From Clytia hemisphaerica (lineage: Eukaryota > Cnidaria > Hydrozoa > Leptothecata > Clytiidae): 64,000 nt of DNA. The notes under the pieces are model-generated. The model did no database searches. It saw nothing but the letters and a program-made list of their open reading frames with translations, and was not told the DNA's origin. Shown in pieces: positions 1 through 11,820 of the stretch. The position numbers and the translations under genes were made by a program. Location: positions 154,690 through 218,689 of the forward strand of contig CACVBU010000048.1 in assembly GCA_902728285.1 (NCBI GenBank). The letters are read 5' to 3'. Numbering within the stretch: the stretch's first letter is position 1; the number at the start of each line of letters is the position of its first letter.

Positions 1-950
1 TAAGAAACCTATACTTCTCTTAACTTCAACAAACTTATACTCTCTTCACTCTCACCACATATCTTCACTTAACTAACTACTTAACAATGCTTATACAAAC
101 TTATACTCTCTTTAATCCAACAGACCATTTATTCAACAACCAAGAGCAGGCAAAAAAACGAGACCAAAAACAACCAAATGAAGATATTATATCACAATTG
201 ACAAGATGCCACAGGAGAACACCCCAACGAACAAACGAATCACCCATTCATGACACCGAACGTTTATCAAGACAATACACATACCATACCTTAAGGGTCC
301 TGCATCACGACCGACAACTATCGAATTTAGAGCAACATGTTGAGAATAAAAAAACTCCGGAAGGGCTGATTCCAACCGTCAATTCAACTTTACCTTTATC
401 TGACACAAACCGTCAAAAATGGAACCAAATACTCCAAGAAGCTGGCAGAAAGTTAAGGAACGTTATAATTGAACACCATAAAGAATCCGTAAACAAACAC
501 ACAAACGACCGGAACAGATTGAAGAACCTTCTCAGCGAAGTTGACCTTCAGAAGTGCGACACCGACGTGAGAGAACAATATAATAACCAAAGACAAAGGA
601 AGAGAAGGTCAAATGAGACAAATGGACAAAACAACCACCAGCAAAAACGGCCAAAAAACTAGAAACCCCTGTAAATATTGTATATAGTCATCATACTTCA
701 GAAAACATTATTCAAAAAAATTAAAATAAAACCAACAAAAACATCCTTACTTCACATTCACCCATAGAAACTAATAACGCTAAAAAAGAACCCGATATTG
801 TAACAAACCTATCGAAATTGAAACTAACCAACCTTGAAAGAAAGGTCCTAAATAAGGGTCTCACTTTTGTACCAACCCCAAAATTAAACGAAATAGGAAA
901 CCTAAAAATCTGTCAAAAAATTTTCACATCACAGTACTTGGAATAACTTA
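1..950 (+). mobile_element. Degraded Penelope-like retroelement, 5' part
   Basis: The frame at 725-946 contains a segment reading LERKVLNKGLTFVPTPKLN. This is the short conserved block I know from the N-terminal side of Penelope-like reverse transcriptases. A 191-residue frame precedes it on the same strand. The frame closes at 944-946 and no RT catalytic block follows, so only the 5' part survives. It is a different copy from the element at 2918-5573, whose corresponding block differs. The left edge lies outside the window. The right edge is not defined. Confidence 0.55.
87..662 (+). CDS. Basic, Asn/Gln-rich 191-aa ORF upstream of a Penelope-like fragment
   Basis: This is an open frame of 191 codons from an ATG at 87, ending in a very basic, Asn/Gln/Arg-rich tail (residues about 165-191). 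There is no signal peptide or membrane segment. The middle holds a possible amphipathic helix (residues about 105-150, rich in K, E and N). I do not recognise a named domain. It sits about 60 bp upstream of the frame carrying the Penelope-type N-terminal motif and on the same strand. It may therefore be the leading ORF or the N-terminal extension of that element. A nucleic-acid-binding role is suggested only by its charge. It could be host sequence, but its composition and position favour the element. Confidence 0.4.
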   Translation: MLIQTYTLFNPTDHLFNNQEQAKKRDQKQPNEDIISQLTRCHRRTPQRTNESPIHDTERLSRQYTYHTLRVLHHDRQLSNLEQHVENKKTPEGLIPTVNSTLPLSDTNRQKWNQILQEAGRKLRNVIIEHHKESVNKHTNDRNRLKNLLSEVDLQKCDTDVREQYNNQRQRKRRSNETNGQNNHQQKRPKN

Positions 951-2119
951 TCCCCTTCACAGAAACACTCAGATAAATAAACGAAACACCCTCCACCCTA
1001 CCACTACAACTTTACTCCACCCTGTACACTTTAAATAAAGAGAATTTAGCCTGATTCAACTTCAAACAACAAAACCTACATGAAAAACAAAGCGATTAGA
1101 AATTTAGCCAATCACCGCCGATTCAAACACAATCAAACAGAATGAACCAATGAATAAACTCACAAAAACGAAACACAATAAAACATTACATCATTGTTTT
1201 ACTCTGGCGAAATCATCAACTCAATGACTTTACGCAAAAAAGGACCTTTTCAACACGAGGACACATACAGTCAAGACCTACTAAGAAATACTTACGATTT
1301 ATCAAAGATATTAAAGATTTTACAAGACTTTAAACTCAAAACAATGGCGAGCGCAATGAATGATACCTTCAATGGTAAGAATTTACAAACCTTACTCACA
1401 AAAGTAATTTAAAGTTCCATGATCGTTTTTTCATGACCTTTCTATCATTTCTCAAAAATAAGTTATGCACCGATGGAAAATGAGTTATGCACCAATGATA
1501 TCTTAATCCACCAATGTGACATGACTGAGGCAAATTGTAACATAGTCACAAGTGGATGTACTCATTTTCACTCCATTTATTTAAAATTATTTAAAATTAT
1601 CACTCCTTAGGAAAGGCCACTGTCTCTCTCGATTAAAACATCACACAAATTTATTACTCAATACCACCTTATCAATCTTATCTAAGTTTATCTTTCCAAT
1701 CACCCTTTGATCAAATTTCCACCTTTTACAAATATAGCCACCACAAATACATAAATGAAAATAGCTTTCGGACTTTGGCAAAGTCAAAAAAACTCTCTAC
1801 ACCACACCTCACTTCACGATTTGTTTTATGGCTCACAGGAAGTACTCCGCCTAAGATGTCCTCATTGACTTCTTACCCCTTTTCCAAAATATTTCCAATT
1901 TACTTTTTTTTGACGAAAATGCTCTAAGTGCGACAAAATAGGAGATACTTGCGTAGTTATTCGTCTAGATTATAAGAACGCGCTTGGCAAAATCAGTTCT
2001 CGAAAATTTATAAATTTTTTTTGGCAATTTTGCTGTTCGTCAAGTTCCCCTTGTAGGAATGTAGTTTGAATTGGTTTGATCTCCTTTATCAAGCCTTTTT
2101 AAATATCAATGTTTAACAG
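947..2119. other. No recognised gene; decayed element sequence
   Basis: A 72-codon frame at 1194-1412 matches nothing I recognise. The rest has many stops in all frames. The first third may be further decayed Penelope-like sequence. Bases 2040-2119 look like an intron leading to the acceptor at 2118-2119. Confidence 0.4.
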
Positions 2120-2359
2120 ATTGGGAGAATAATGGAGTTCCTTAGCTTGCTAAGTTCAGTCGTACCAATAACTGAAGATGTTAGGCAATTATGTACACAC
2201 TCTATGAGGTCCGGAGGTACAACAGCAGCTATTAATAATGGAGTGTCCGAAAAAGAAATCGATGTGCACGGTCGTTGGAAATCAGAAAAGTCTAGGAATA
2301 GATATTTAAAGGATAGTTTGAAGAGAAGACTCAAAATTTCACGTTTTTTAGGAATCTAG
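2120..2359 (+). pseudogene. Tyrosine recombinase C-terminal exon (Crypton/DIRS-like), orphan
   Basis: After a good splice acceptor (AG at 2118-2119) an open frame runs to a stop at 2357-2359. It carries the catalytic C-terminal signature of a tyrosine recombinase. The H-x-x-R box is HSMRSGG, followed by TTAAINNGVSEKEI, then HGRW, and downstream a tyrosine context RNRYLKDSL. Such recombinases cut and rejoin DNA through a covalent 3'-phosphotyrosine link and mobilise Crypton and DIRS-class elements. The family normally has about 300 residues, and only the last 80 or so are present. No reverse transcriptase lies nearby, which favours a Crypton-type or domesticated copy over a DIRS remnant. The upstream exons were not found. 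Terminal repeats were not seen. Confidence 0.7.
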
Positions 2360-2917
2360 ACTTATTGTTATGTGAAGTAGAATCCTTTGCTCTTTGTAGT
2401 CTCAGTGCTGAAAGACCCTAACACCAAATAAAAAGAAGATACTGTGTCTTTTCTCCTTTGGGCATGGGAGTTTAAGGGTTTTTAGTTGGGGAGTTACTAT
2501 GGTCACAGAGTTAGGGGAGAAGCGTATTTTCGCGCAGTCGAAGATAGAGCGAAAATTAGTTTCTCCACGACCTCGCTCTTAAATAGTAGGGTGTATGGGC
2601 GGTCGGGTATTCGAGAGATCTCGGGTCAAGGGCTCTGGACATTAACCTTGCTTACATAAATCTTGTTTCTTTTCATGTGATGTATCAACGATAAACGAAG
2701 ACAACGAGCCAGGAAATGAATTCAAAAAATGAACAGACATCAAACGAGACGTACCCACTATTCGGTTTACAATGGTCACCATACTACCCTGAGCATTCTG
2801 AACTTACGAAACGACGTGATACGATAATATACTCGAACTCGGACATTGTTATCTTATATTAACACCGAACGCAGTCGAAAGAATAAACGAGATATATTAA
2901 AACAAATAAACATTGAA
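2360..2917. other. No gene seen
   Basis: Intergenic sequence between the recombinase exon and the Penelope-like element. There are no open frames of note and no repeat structure that I could identify. Confidence 0.5.
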
Positions 2918-3297
2918 ATGAAAAATCAAAATTTATTTCACTACATAAAAATAGAAGCTTTTCGGCTTACGCCATCATCAGTATACAAGAATGGTAAAAA
3001 ATCACAAATTTGTATCTAAAATGTTGAAAAAATTGCCTAATTATCTACAAATAAAAAAGTCATTAATAAGCGCTTGATAAAAAATTCGTTAAAAAACATA
3101 ATGGGTAATAAAATTTTATTTTTATTTTATTCCGTGGAGTAAATCAAGTGATGCCATTTCTAAAAAGTTGTAATTGTTTTGTTTCTATTTGGTTGTTTAA
3201 TGATGGTCCCATAGTAGCAATAAATGAGGCTTCCAGAAATTTCCTTTCCTTATAGTTAATTGGAGCTTTTAAAATGCATCTCCATTGGAAATGGTGG
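2918..3297 (-). repeat. Left inverted arm of the Penelope-like element
   Basis: Reverse complement of 5194-5573. Landmarks match base for base over long stretches, for example GAAGCTTTTCGGCTTACGCC on this side and its complement near 5520-5540. The arm carries an antisense copy of the endonuclease C-terminal codons. The upstream end of the sense reading frame (from about 3260) lies inside the arm. Confidence 0.9.
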
Positions 3298-5347
3298 AAA
3301 TCGAAAACGAAATGACCAATCTTTCCAACGTCTTGAATCTTTTGTTACCAAAAACAAGAAACTACGCATCTTAAAAGAATTATCAACCGTGAGAAAACCT
3401 AATCAACCTACAAGTTTTGTACCTGTCGTCAACTTGTCTGATATTGCTCTTACCCAAACGGAACGCGACCAGCTGAGCCTTGGACTAGATTACAGTTTTG
3501 TAGACAAAAATAAACATATTAAAAAGACACTCGCGGCTAACCTTGAATGCGTATCCGACCAAGTTACTCCCAAAATTGAACCAGAAAAACGTGAAGACTT
3601 CCACGAGTTCCTACGTGCGTATACAGATATCTTCACCAAAAACGTTTATAAAACACGTGATGATACATATCATAATCTTAAAAACTTAATCAATAACCGT
3701 GATGTTGTTGTTGTACCGGGGGATAAAGATTCCTGTGTTGTAATAATGCGAAGAGATGACTACAATAAAAAACTTCAGAAAATGATCGATGATGGTATCA
3801 AAAATAACAAATACGAACCTACCACTGATGAAACTCTACATGATCTGAAACTTTTCCGTGATTTTATTTATCGTAACTTCCAGAAACACAAAGACTATCA
3901 AAAAATGTTTCCTACTTCTGGTCAACCAGCTCGTTTGTATGGAACAGCGAAAACCCATAAATTTGAATCAATCGAAGATATTGACATGGAAAACTTAAAG
4001 TTCAGACCAATCATTGCCCAAACTGGCACATAAACGTATGGTGCAGCCCAAGTGATTGCAGAATATCTCAAACCACTTTGCAGTGAAAATTCGTATATTA
4101 TCAGAAACACTCAAGATTTTCCATCTATCCTTAAAGAACAAGAAACCCTTTCACCTAACGAAGAATACGTATCGTATGACGTTGAATCGCTATTCACGAA
4201 CATTCCAGTTAAAGATACCATTACATACATCCTTGACGAAATTTACCTACGAGATAAATTACCACAGATAGGAAAGAGATTCATCGTCGAACGACTCTTA
4301 CTTAAACTGACAACAGAAAGTACCTTTATTTTTAACTCTAAATTTTACAAACAAATTGATGGTTGTACCATGGGAGGTCCGTTATCCGTAATCCTGGCAG
4401 ATATATACATGACCAAGATAGAAAACGAAATTGTCCGACCCCTCAACCCATCTTTCTACTACCGTTATGTCGATGATATAATAACCAAACGAAAGAAAAA
4501 TCGTCGTGACAATCTCTTCAAAAAACTAAATTCTAAGAAATCAAAACTGAAATTTACTTGTGAGATTGACCACACTAAATTTCTCGACACCACAATGATC
4601 AAACAAGACGACAATAGTTATGAGACATCTGTTCACCGTAAAGAAACCAAAGTTCCTACACATTGGTCTTCTAAAGTACCTAAAAAGTATAAACGAAATG
4701 CCATTCGTAGTGATCTAAGTCGTGCTTACCGAATCTCTTCCAATTTCCATAGAGAGAAAGAAATTATTCATGAGAAGTTCAAGAAAGTCGACTTTCCTGT
4801 ACCGTTTATCAACAGTGTCTTCAAACAATTTTCTGACAAGAAAAACAACTCAACAGATCCAACATCCGATAATGACCCGAAAGACACTGTCAAAATTTCG
4901 ATTCCATTCTGCGAAAACAACGAAAATGCCTCGAAAAAGTTCCTCCGAAGATTCCATCAACTCACCGATAATCGTTATCAAGTTTCTATTATTTGGAAAA
5001 CTAAGAAAGTTAAAAACTTATTCTTTTTAAAAGATAAGAATCCCCACTTGGCATGCCAAATTTATGAGGGAGTATGTTCATGCGGCCAAAATTATATCGG
5101 TGAAACAGAGAGAAATGTTACGACAAGATGGACTGAACACGAAAATGTTAATCACAATTCTGAGCCTGCAAAACATTTAAAGGAAAACCCCACCCACCAT
5201 TTCCAATGGAGATGCATTTTAAAAGCTCCAATTAACTATAAGGAAAGGAAATTTCTGGAAGCCTCATTTATTGCTACTATGGGACCATCATTAAACAACC
5301 AAATAGAAACAAAACAATTACAACTTTTTAGAAATGGCATCACTTGA
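3260..5347 (+). pseudogene. Penelope-like reverse transcriptase with GIY-YIG endonuclease, one internal stop
   Basis: This is one reading frame of about 695 codons interrupted only by TAA at 4031-4033. The surrounding residues (QTGT, stop, TYGAAQVIAEYLKPL) show that the stop replaces a Tyr codon in a conserved block. RT features follow in order: DVESLFTNIPV (about 4178-4210), the strand/turn CTMGGPLS, and the catalytic YVDD at 4466-4477. The C-terminal GIY-YIG nuclease (about 5050-5300) shows CSCGQNYIGETERN, RWTEH and a late EASFIATMGPSLN. The protein copies RNA into DNA at a nick made by its own endonuclease. No in-frame ATG is evident near the 5' end, and the frame opens with TTG at 3260 inside the left arm. 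The N terminus may therefore be truncated or start elsewhere. Confidence 0.9.
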
Positions 5348-5573
5348 TTTACTCCACGGAATAAAATAAAAATAAAATTTTATTACCCATTATGTTTTTT
5401 AACGAATTTTTTATCAATCGCTTATTAATGACTTTTTTATTTGTAGATAATTAGGCAATTTTTTCAACATTTTAGATACAAACTTGTGATTTTTTACCAT
5501 TCTTGTATACTGATGATGGCGTAAGCCGAAAAGCTTCTATTTTTATGTAGTGAAATAAATTTTGATTTTTCAT
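5194..5573 (+). repeat. Right inverted arm of the Penelope-like element
   Basis: It contains the last 50 or so codons of the GIY-YIG domain and the 3' untranslated end. Its reverse complement forms the left arm at 2918-3297. Confidence 0.9.
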
Positions 5574-7424
5574 AAACTATGGCGAATGGATTCAACAAAC
5601 ATTGAAATGTATGGACATTCCAGCGTAACGGGCATAGAGATAATCCAATGTTTAGCCTGATCGAAAAAAGCAAAAGAACCTAAAGAGAGACCCTAAATCA
5701 TACTTTTATGAAAAGAATGCAACTTTATGTAATCCCGTTGGGAGTAAGTCGCCAAAGCATTACATCGAAAACGAGACAAGTGTTGTTAACGACGTAACTT
5801 ATGAAAAGGTCTATTGAATGAGTACTCGGATAATGTTTCTGTTAATTCGCCCGTAAAATAATGGCCAAATATTTCGACGTATCATTTTTTCAAACCTTTG
5901 ATATTGGACCTTTTCTAAAAATCTTCACGTGATCAATAGATCAAAAAGGTTTTAGCCATGATTTTGTGGACAATTATTGGTCAAAAATCAAATACAAAGC
6001 CTGTCGAACTATTCTGTTAAATATTTCAAAAATTGAGTATAGAATTTAAACAAAATAGAACTCTAAGATTTAAAACTTTAAAACTGCTAACTAAGTTATG
6101 CGCATTTCCTTCGTTTTGTCTCACTTGGTCCTTGGTACTTGGTCACTTTTTCCTCTTATGTCTCGCCCGAACAATTTCCATCGCCAAATTCGGTTTTATT
6201 TTCAATGGAAGTTTTGTTGCTCACAGTTTTGCCATCCGTCCCACTTGAACAATTCACATTACCAAGATCTGTTGGTTTCTCGTTTTCATCGTTGTCGTCT
6301 TCTAGCCACTTTGGCAGGGTTGGCTTAAAGTGGACTTTGTAAACTTTCTTACGACAACTCCAAAATTAGACAATCTCCTCCACAGTTGTTAAGCTCTCTG
6401 GAATTTCTTCACTTTCGGTTTTTGAGGTCACATAGCCCTCTAAAACAACAACAACGTCACTCATTGCAATTTTAGCTCTTCTCGGGTGAGAAGAAACTGA
6501 TTATTTGCTCCAAAAGGTTCCTTTTTATAATGACCTTGGAATCTAGTTCCCAGGTCTAGAGGATCACTTGACCTTTGTACTGTAACGTGTACAACATTCA
6601 ATGGCTAGATCAGCTAAGCATATTTTAACACAAGAAAAGATTTTTTATTCATCATTGTACCAAAATGAATAAAATACAAAGAGGTATAGATCCAATCAAG
6701 TCCCAATTCGAAAATTACATTTTATTGAAGACGAACACATGCTAGAGAATACAAACTAACAAAGGAATTTTGTTTCCCAAAAATTTATCTTTTTCAAGTT
6801 TTAAGTTTAGAAATACGAACTGAAAATACAAAATTATTTCTTTTTAGAAATATTTACAAGTTTTTGCCCTAGTCAATAGTGAAGCAATCTTTCGTGTGGA
6901 ATGGAATAAAAACCCAGGATCGTTTAGAATGATTATCCATTTGGGACCATGTTTTTGTAATCCAGCTTTGAGAAAATTTTCCTCCGTGGCGGAAAACGGG
7001 ACTTTTGGGGCACGTTCTGTTCCGAAGTTTGCTGATTTGGTGAGCTAGTCGAATTATGCTGTAACTCTTGATCCTCCATAACAAAGTCCGTGATAATATC
7101 CTTCTGTGGAATTAAAGTAGAAGGCGATTTTGAGATGTTCTGTAAAGTTTCGAATCATGCACTGTTATACGCGCGTTCCGCATCCTTTGGCAAGATCTGC
7201 GTACGCGGGGCGTAAATTTGTATATGTTCGAGAAATGCTGCCGATTTGGCTCACAAAAAAACACCGAGCAAAGTAGAGTTTTCTTTATTTTATAAAATAA
7301 AAGTGTTTTTAAAATTATATCGAGTTTGACTATCCAATCAAGTGCAAGTTTTTGTGCTGTAAATTGTTTCATTTTTTCTCGCCGATCCAAATCCGATCAT
7401 ATCTAGCACTGCGGTGACAAACGT
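5574..7424. other. No recognised gene upstream of the Helitron
   Basis: Short overlapping open frames near 6033-6342 and minus-strand frames at 6869-7084 and 7112-7390 show no motif I recognise. At about 7157-7205 lies a GC-rich imperfect dyad. Part of this stretch is probably the 5' portion of the Helitron, but I cannot place its TC terminus. Confidence 0.4.
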
Positions 7425-9683
7425 GTGAGCTCCCATCCAACACTTCGATTTTTTCTTTTAAATGTTGGCCTAAGGGAAAGGGCTTTAAACCAAGGTTCAT
7501 TTATTGTTGCACAACAACTTCATGACGCACATCTTTCTGTTGAAGAGTTACGTGAAAATTTAGAGAATAATGATACTTCTGTACCAAGAAAATTGATAAG
7601 TGTTGGTGCTAAGTTTGCTAATAGTGATCCATATTGGCGAGACAGGATAATTGAACTTCACAACCTTGCTTTGTTTAGAAAGATTGGATATGGGGACCTT
7701 CCAGCCTACTTTGACACAAACTCTATGGCTGAATACCACTGGGATCCCCTTAAGCAATTGCTTGCCAAGTATGAATCTGTTGTTAAAGGGGTACCCGTCG
7801 AGACCGTCCTTGAGTGCATTAATAATGATTTTTCATACCATCGTTAATTAGTTTTGTCGAATCTCCATATTGTCACCAAATACTTTGAGAGGAGGACCCT
7901 TAATTATTACAAAACTGTCGGGAAAGAACTATTTCAAACATCTGACATGTGGATTAGATATGAGTTTGCAAAAGGTCGTGGTGAGATTCATAGTCACGCT
8001 ATTGTTTTTAGTGAATCGCACACAAAAAAAATAGAAAATGCAATGGCTCTGATTACCGATGATGGAAAAGGTAATGTAAATACATCTGATGCAGCATTTG
8101 AACTTCATAGTTTACTTCAGACTGATTTACAAAATACAGAAGATTTTCACTCTCCTAATTTTGTATCTATGCACCCTGCAGGTGGCCATGAAGAAATTGA
8201 CGAGAATGGCGAAAGGGTCTGGATCCCCAACAAATCTGAATGGCCCAAACCTGATGGAGATTATGAACCTCCAGATTATAATCCTTTGTCAGAAAAACTC
8301 TCTGACCACTCAAGCCAAGAATCCATGAGAGATTTTCATATTGCTTTGACAAATAAGGTGGGCTTGCACAAGTGTAATAATACTTGCTTAAATGTGAAGT
8401 CTGATGGTGCTAAAACAAAATATTGTCGTTTCCATTTTGGTAAGTTTGATATCGAAAATAGAACTTCAGAAGGAAAAGAAACTCATCCTTTCCATTCACT
8501 AATAACACCAGGAGAACATCCACGTTTTGAAGGCAACAGAGATCATTCTTTTCTGATATCTCATGTCAAAACACGACTGTTAACATGGTTAGCCAACTCA
8601 GACACGCAAGCCATCATTGATCAAGACTTAATGGCTCTGTTGAGATACATCACTCAGTATGCTTGCAAGGGTGCCAAATCTACAGACGATTTCATTCGTC
8701 TATATAAACATTTATTAGATGTTAATAGTGATGTTGCATCTGTAAGAAGTATTGCCCAACAATTAATTTTAAAAATTATTGGATTGATTGATATGCCAGC
8801 AGTTGCTGTTGATTTTCTGAATTGTGGGGGTCGTTTGTTTCATTGCACTCGACAGTTCAGGAGAATTGGTCTTAATGGTTTTCGTGCAATAAATTCAAAG
8901 TTTTCCGATGGGGATGCAACAAAAGAAACACCTCTAGAAAAGTTTTTGAGTGAAAAACGTCGAACACGTTATCCCAATATGACTTTGTATAATTGGGCTC
9001 AAATTTGCGTTTGCACCCCTAAGTGTGCCAAAAACCATGTTCCTGTTTTTACTGGGATTCCGACTCTTCCCATATGGCCACTAGAAGAGGATTATTGTAA
9101 GGGTCAATTAATGATTCACTCGTTGGGAACATGGGAAAATGTGAATGACCTTAAGAACGGGAAAGACTCATTTTTAGAATCATTCATGGAGTTTTTAGAA
9201 AGTGACCTATGTCCTATGATTGTGAAAGAACTTGTCAAAAAAGCAAAATCAGAGCATGACAAAAAGCTAGAAAGGGATCGTCAAAGAGCAAAAAAGAGGA
9301 AAAACCTTGATGTTGATGATAGCTCCATTGACCACGAATCTGGATCTGAAGATGAGTTTGAGAATGAAATCAGAAACGAACATGAATTTTTAAGATACTT
9401 GGCTGAAAATAGATCCCAAGATTTTGAAGATTTGAATGCTTTTAGAGATCTGCCTGATGGTGGAGAAGGTTTTGATTGGCATCAGTATGCAATTGAATCT
9501 TTTGGAGGTGGTTGACCTGATAATGCTTCAGATTGGCTAGAAAACATCTCAAAGGTGGCAGCTGCACAGCAACAGGCTCAAAATCAGAATTGTGATTTGC
9601 CACCAAATATTGATTTATTGAAGGCTAATGCTCTTCAAAGAGTAATACTAGCTATTAACATTCTTAATATTATGTCTGTTGTG
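7425..9683 (+). pseudogene. Helitron Rep (HUH nuclease) part, two in-frame stops
   Basis: One frame runs from 7425 to about 9683 with stops only at 7845-7847 and 9513-9515. The first part (7425-7844) resembles the Helitron-like N-terminal domain, with blocks such as ALNQGSFIVAQQLHDAHLS and GDLPAYFDTNSMAEYHWDPL. The rolling-circle nuclease follows. Its HUH motif is His-Ser-His at 7989-7997 (RGEIHSHAIVF) and its tyrosine motif is LLRYITQYACKG near 8637-8672. This enzyme nicks one strand and starts rolling-circle transposition. An acidic and basic linker (about 9230-9370) leads to the helicase. The opening codon at 7425 is GTG after other stops, so the true N terminus is missing. Confidence 0.85.
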
Positions 9684-9687
9684 AATA

Positions 9688-10465
9688 ATGAACATCTTAG
9701 TGCAGGGGACGGCTGGAAGTGGTAAAACATTTACAATTGTTGCCTTGACCTATTTGTCGCGAAGAATTTACAATAGAAACAATGCTGTAATGAATTTAGC
9801 ACCTACTGGAGCAGCATCTATTCTCCTACCCTTAGGACGAACTGTTCACTCAACAACAAGCATCCCAAGAGTGAAGAAAAAAGAATCCAAAACATTGCAG
9901 TTAACTGATAAGCCATTGAATAGCATATCTCTCACTGCCTTACGTGAACTAACTGGTAGCACTCTGGAAGGTAATTCTATGAAATTGATGACCTTGAATT
10001 TAGATGAAAGAGGTATGTATAGTCATCGTATGTTAGCATGGTGTAGTCAACGTTTTAAGGAGGCAATATGTGATTTTTTCAACAACTTTGGTGCAATACC
10101 AACTGTCAATTTTTTTGGAGATTTAGGGCAGCTAGGTCCAGTTGATTCTCATGATTTGCATGTTGAGCCATTATCCTCAGACGCCCCAGATAAGCTTGCC
10201 GGTTATGGAATCTATCGTACATTTTCACATTGTATTCTGTTAAATGAAACTATGCGACAAGGTCAGTTGTCTTTTTTGGAAATGTTGCTGAGAATCAGAG
10301 AGGGTAAACTCAATTTGAATGACTGGAAGACAATAAATTCAAGATATGAAGGTGAGCTTCCTGAAAGTGCCAAAGAGGGATTTAGATCAGACACATGTTT
10401 GACCGTTATGGAAACGTGGCAAGAGGTAAATGTTGAGAACCACAACAAACCAGCTGATTTGGGGA
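9688..10465 (+). pseudogene. Helitron PIF1-type helicase, frameshifted and 3'-truncated
   Basis: The frame moves by one base just before 9688 and then opens with a Walker A motif, GTAGSGKT (about 9706-9729). PTGAAS follows and then a Walker B-type block FFGDLGQLGPV (about 10110-10145) with a downstream NETMRQG. These are the signature blocks of the PIF1-like helicase that unwinds DNA during Helitron transposition. Normal Helitron helicases extend several hundred residues further, through motifs V and VI. Here the frame leaves the family near 10465. Its last codons up to a stop at 10528-10530 are translated from an inserted MITE. Confidence 0.85.
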
Positions 10466-10941
10466 TCTTTTTGTGCCATTCGAGAGAGCATGAACAACTG
10501 ATAGAGAAAAAGGTCGCAACCTATATCTGAAAATGAATATATCAGGAAATATTAGGAGATAAGGCAAAATGACGTCATCAAACAGTTACGTCATCGAAAA
10601 ATAAAAAATCGTCAATATTCACAATTTTTTGTTTTTTTGGAAAGAATACATATCCGTGAACATAAAATATCTTACGAAAAGGTTTGAAAAACCTCTCAAA
10701 ATGTTGTCAGCCAAAAATGACATTTTTTATTTTTTGCTTGTCAAAGGTTGTGGGTACGCCCGTCAGCACGACACCAAGCTGCCACAAGTAAAATCAATTT
10801 TTGCTAATAAAATTAAAAACGATTTTTTATTTTTCGATGACGTGATTGTTTGATGATGTCATTTTGCCTGATTTTCAGACATAGGTTATGACCTTTTTCT
10901 TTATCAGTTTTTCATGTTCTTTCGAATTGTACAAAAAATTT
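10465..10941. mobile_element. MITE with about 100-bp imperfect terminal inverted repeats
   Basis: The sequence starting near 10465 (CTTTTTGTGCCATTCGAG, then AACTGATAGAGAAAAAGGTC) returns in reverse complement at the other end (about 10880-10941). Inside it a second pair matches: GGCAAAATGACGTCATCAAA at about 10562 and its complement near 10855. There is no transposase. The exact ends and target duplication are uncertain. It truncates the Helitron helicase. Confidence 0.75.
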
Positions 10942-11602
10942 TCCATTTTGACGAACTTTTATTTTGGTTGCCATGTTAACCAACAAAGGTAATTTTTTTA
11001 AATCGTGTGGTTTTTTGAAATTTAATTAAAGTTTTTGTTTACGTTGTAACTCACATTCAGATGAAGTTTAGATAATTTTGTGTTACGAATTGAAACGAAT
11101 TTTCAGCGCCAATGAGTATAATTTTTGGAATCAGCTCCCAAAAAATGTCCCGAAATAACGAGCCCATAAAATCCTCTCTACCGGAACCAGAAGGAAAAAA
11201 ATAATGGAAAAGCGAACCTAAACCTGAATAAATACACGTTTTTTTATGAGGATCACTTTTATAAGAAACTTGATCCTCTGGAAAACTAAGGAACTCCAAG
11301 CTCGTTCCCAAATTAAGGTTTCCCTATAAACAACGTGTACATCAAATTAAAAATTCTGAAATGGTAAATTAAAACTGAACAAAAAATCAACGAATTTTAA
11401 CCTACTTTTAAATTTCGCCTTTTGTACGATTATTAAATAGATAAAATAAAGCCCGAGGTACAAGTCAGAATCGAATAGACGAAAAATTACCCTTAGAGAG
11501 ACGTCTGGTAAAGTTCAAAGAGAGCAAAATAATCAATACAAATCTTTTTACACTTACTAGTTAAACTAGAACAGAGATACTAGAACCTTAAGATTTCCAT
11601 AT
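10942..11602. other. No gene seen
   Basis: AT-rich sequence without open frames I can support. Confidence 0.5.
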
Positions 11603-11820
11603 ACACAAAATTATCTTTCCAACAAAATAATACTTTTAATTAACAAAAAATAAATAAAATCATTCTTTTCTATTTTAGAACAGGTAGACTTGATAGACTT
11701 GATCTACTTTAACACAAAATTATCTTTCCAACGAAATAATACTTTTAATTAACAAAAAATAAATAGAATCATTCTTTTCTATTTCAGAACAGGTGGACTT
11801 GATAGACTTGATCTACTTTA
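11603..11820 (+). repeat. Two-copy tandem duplication, 109-bp period
   Basis: ACACAAAATTATCTTTCCAA begins at 11603 and again at 11712. The two units are nearly identical through CTTGATAGACTTGATCTAC. Each unit also contains a short internal repeat of TAGACTTGAT. Confidence 0.85.

Larger units (their letters stand above)
2918..5573 (+). mobile_element. Near-complete Penelope-like element with inverted terminal arms
   Basis: The element spans two almost identical arms of about 380 bp in opposite orientation (2918-3297 and 5194-5573). They enclose a single reverse transcriptase plus GIY-YIG frame. Penelope-like elements are known for such partial terminal copies, direct or inverted. Here the left arm is an antisense copy of the 3' end, including about 50 C-terminal codons. 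The arms remain nearly identical and the coding frame has only one stop, so the insertion is probably young. No target-site duplication was established. Confidence 0.85.
7425..10465 (+). mobile_element. Helitron remnant (Rep-helicase)
   Basis: A Helitron Rep-helicase is recognisable from the Helitron-like N-terminal domain through an HUH nuclease to a PIF1-type helicase. Neither the 5' TC end nor the 3' hairpin-CTRR end could be located. The 3' coding end is lost where a MITE begins near 10465. Two in-frame stops and one frameshift make it non-functional. Confidence 0.85.

Noticed and set aside
6033-6342. Three overlapping plus-strand open frames
   Set aside because: They lie in different frames of the same stretch, carry no motif and no splice context, and look like chance openings.
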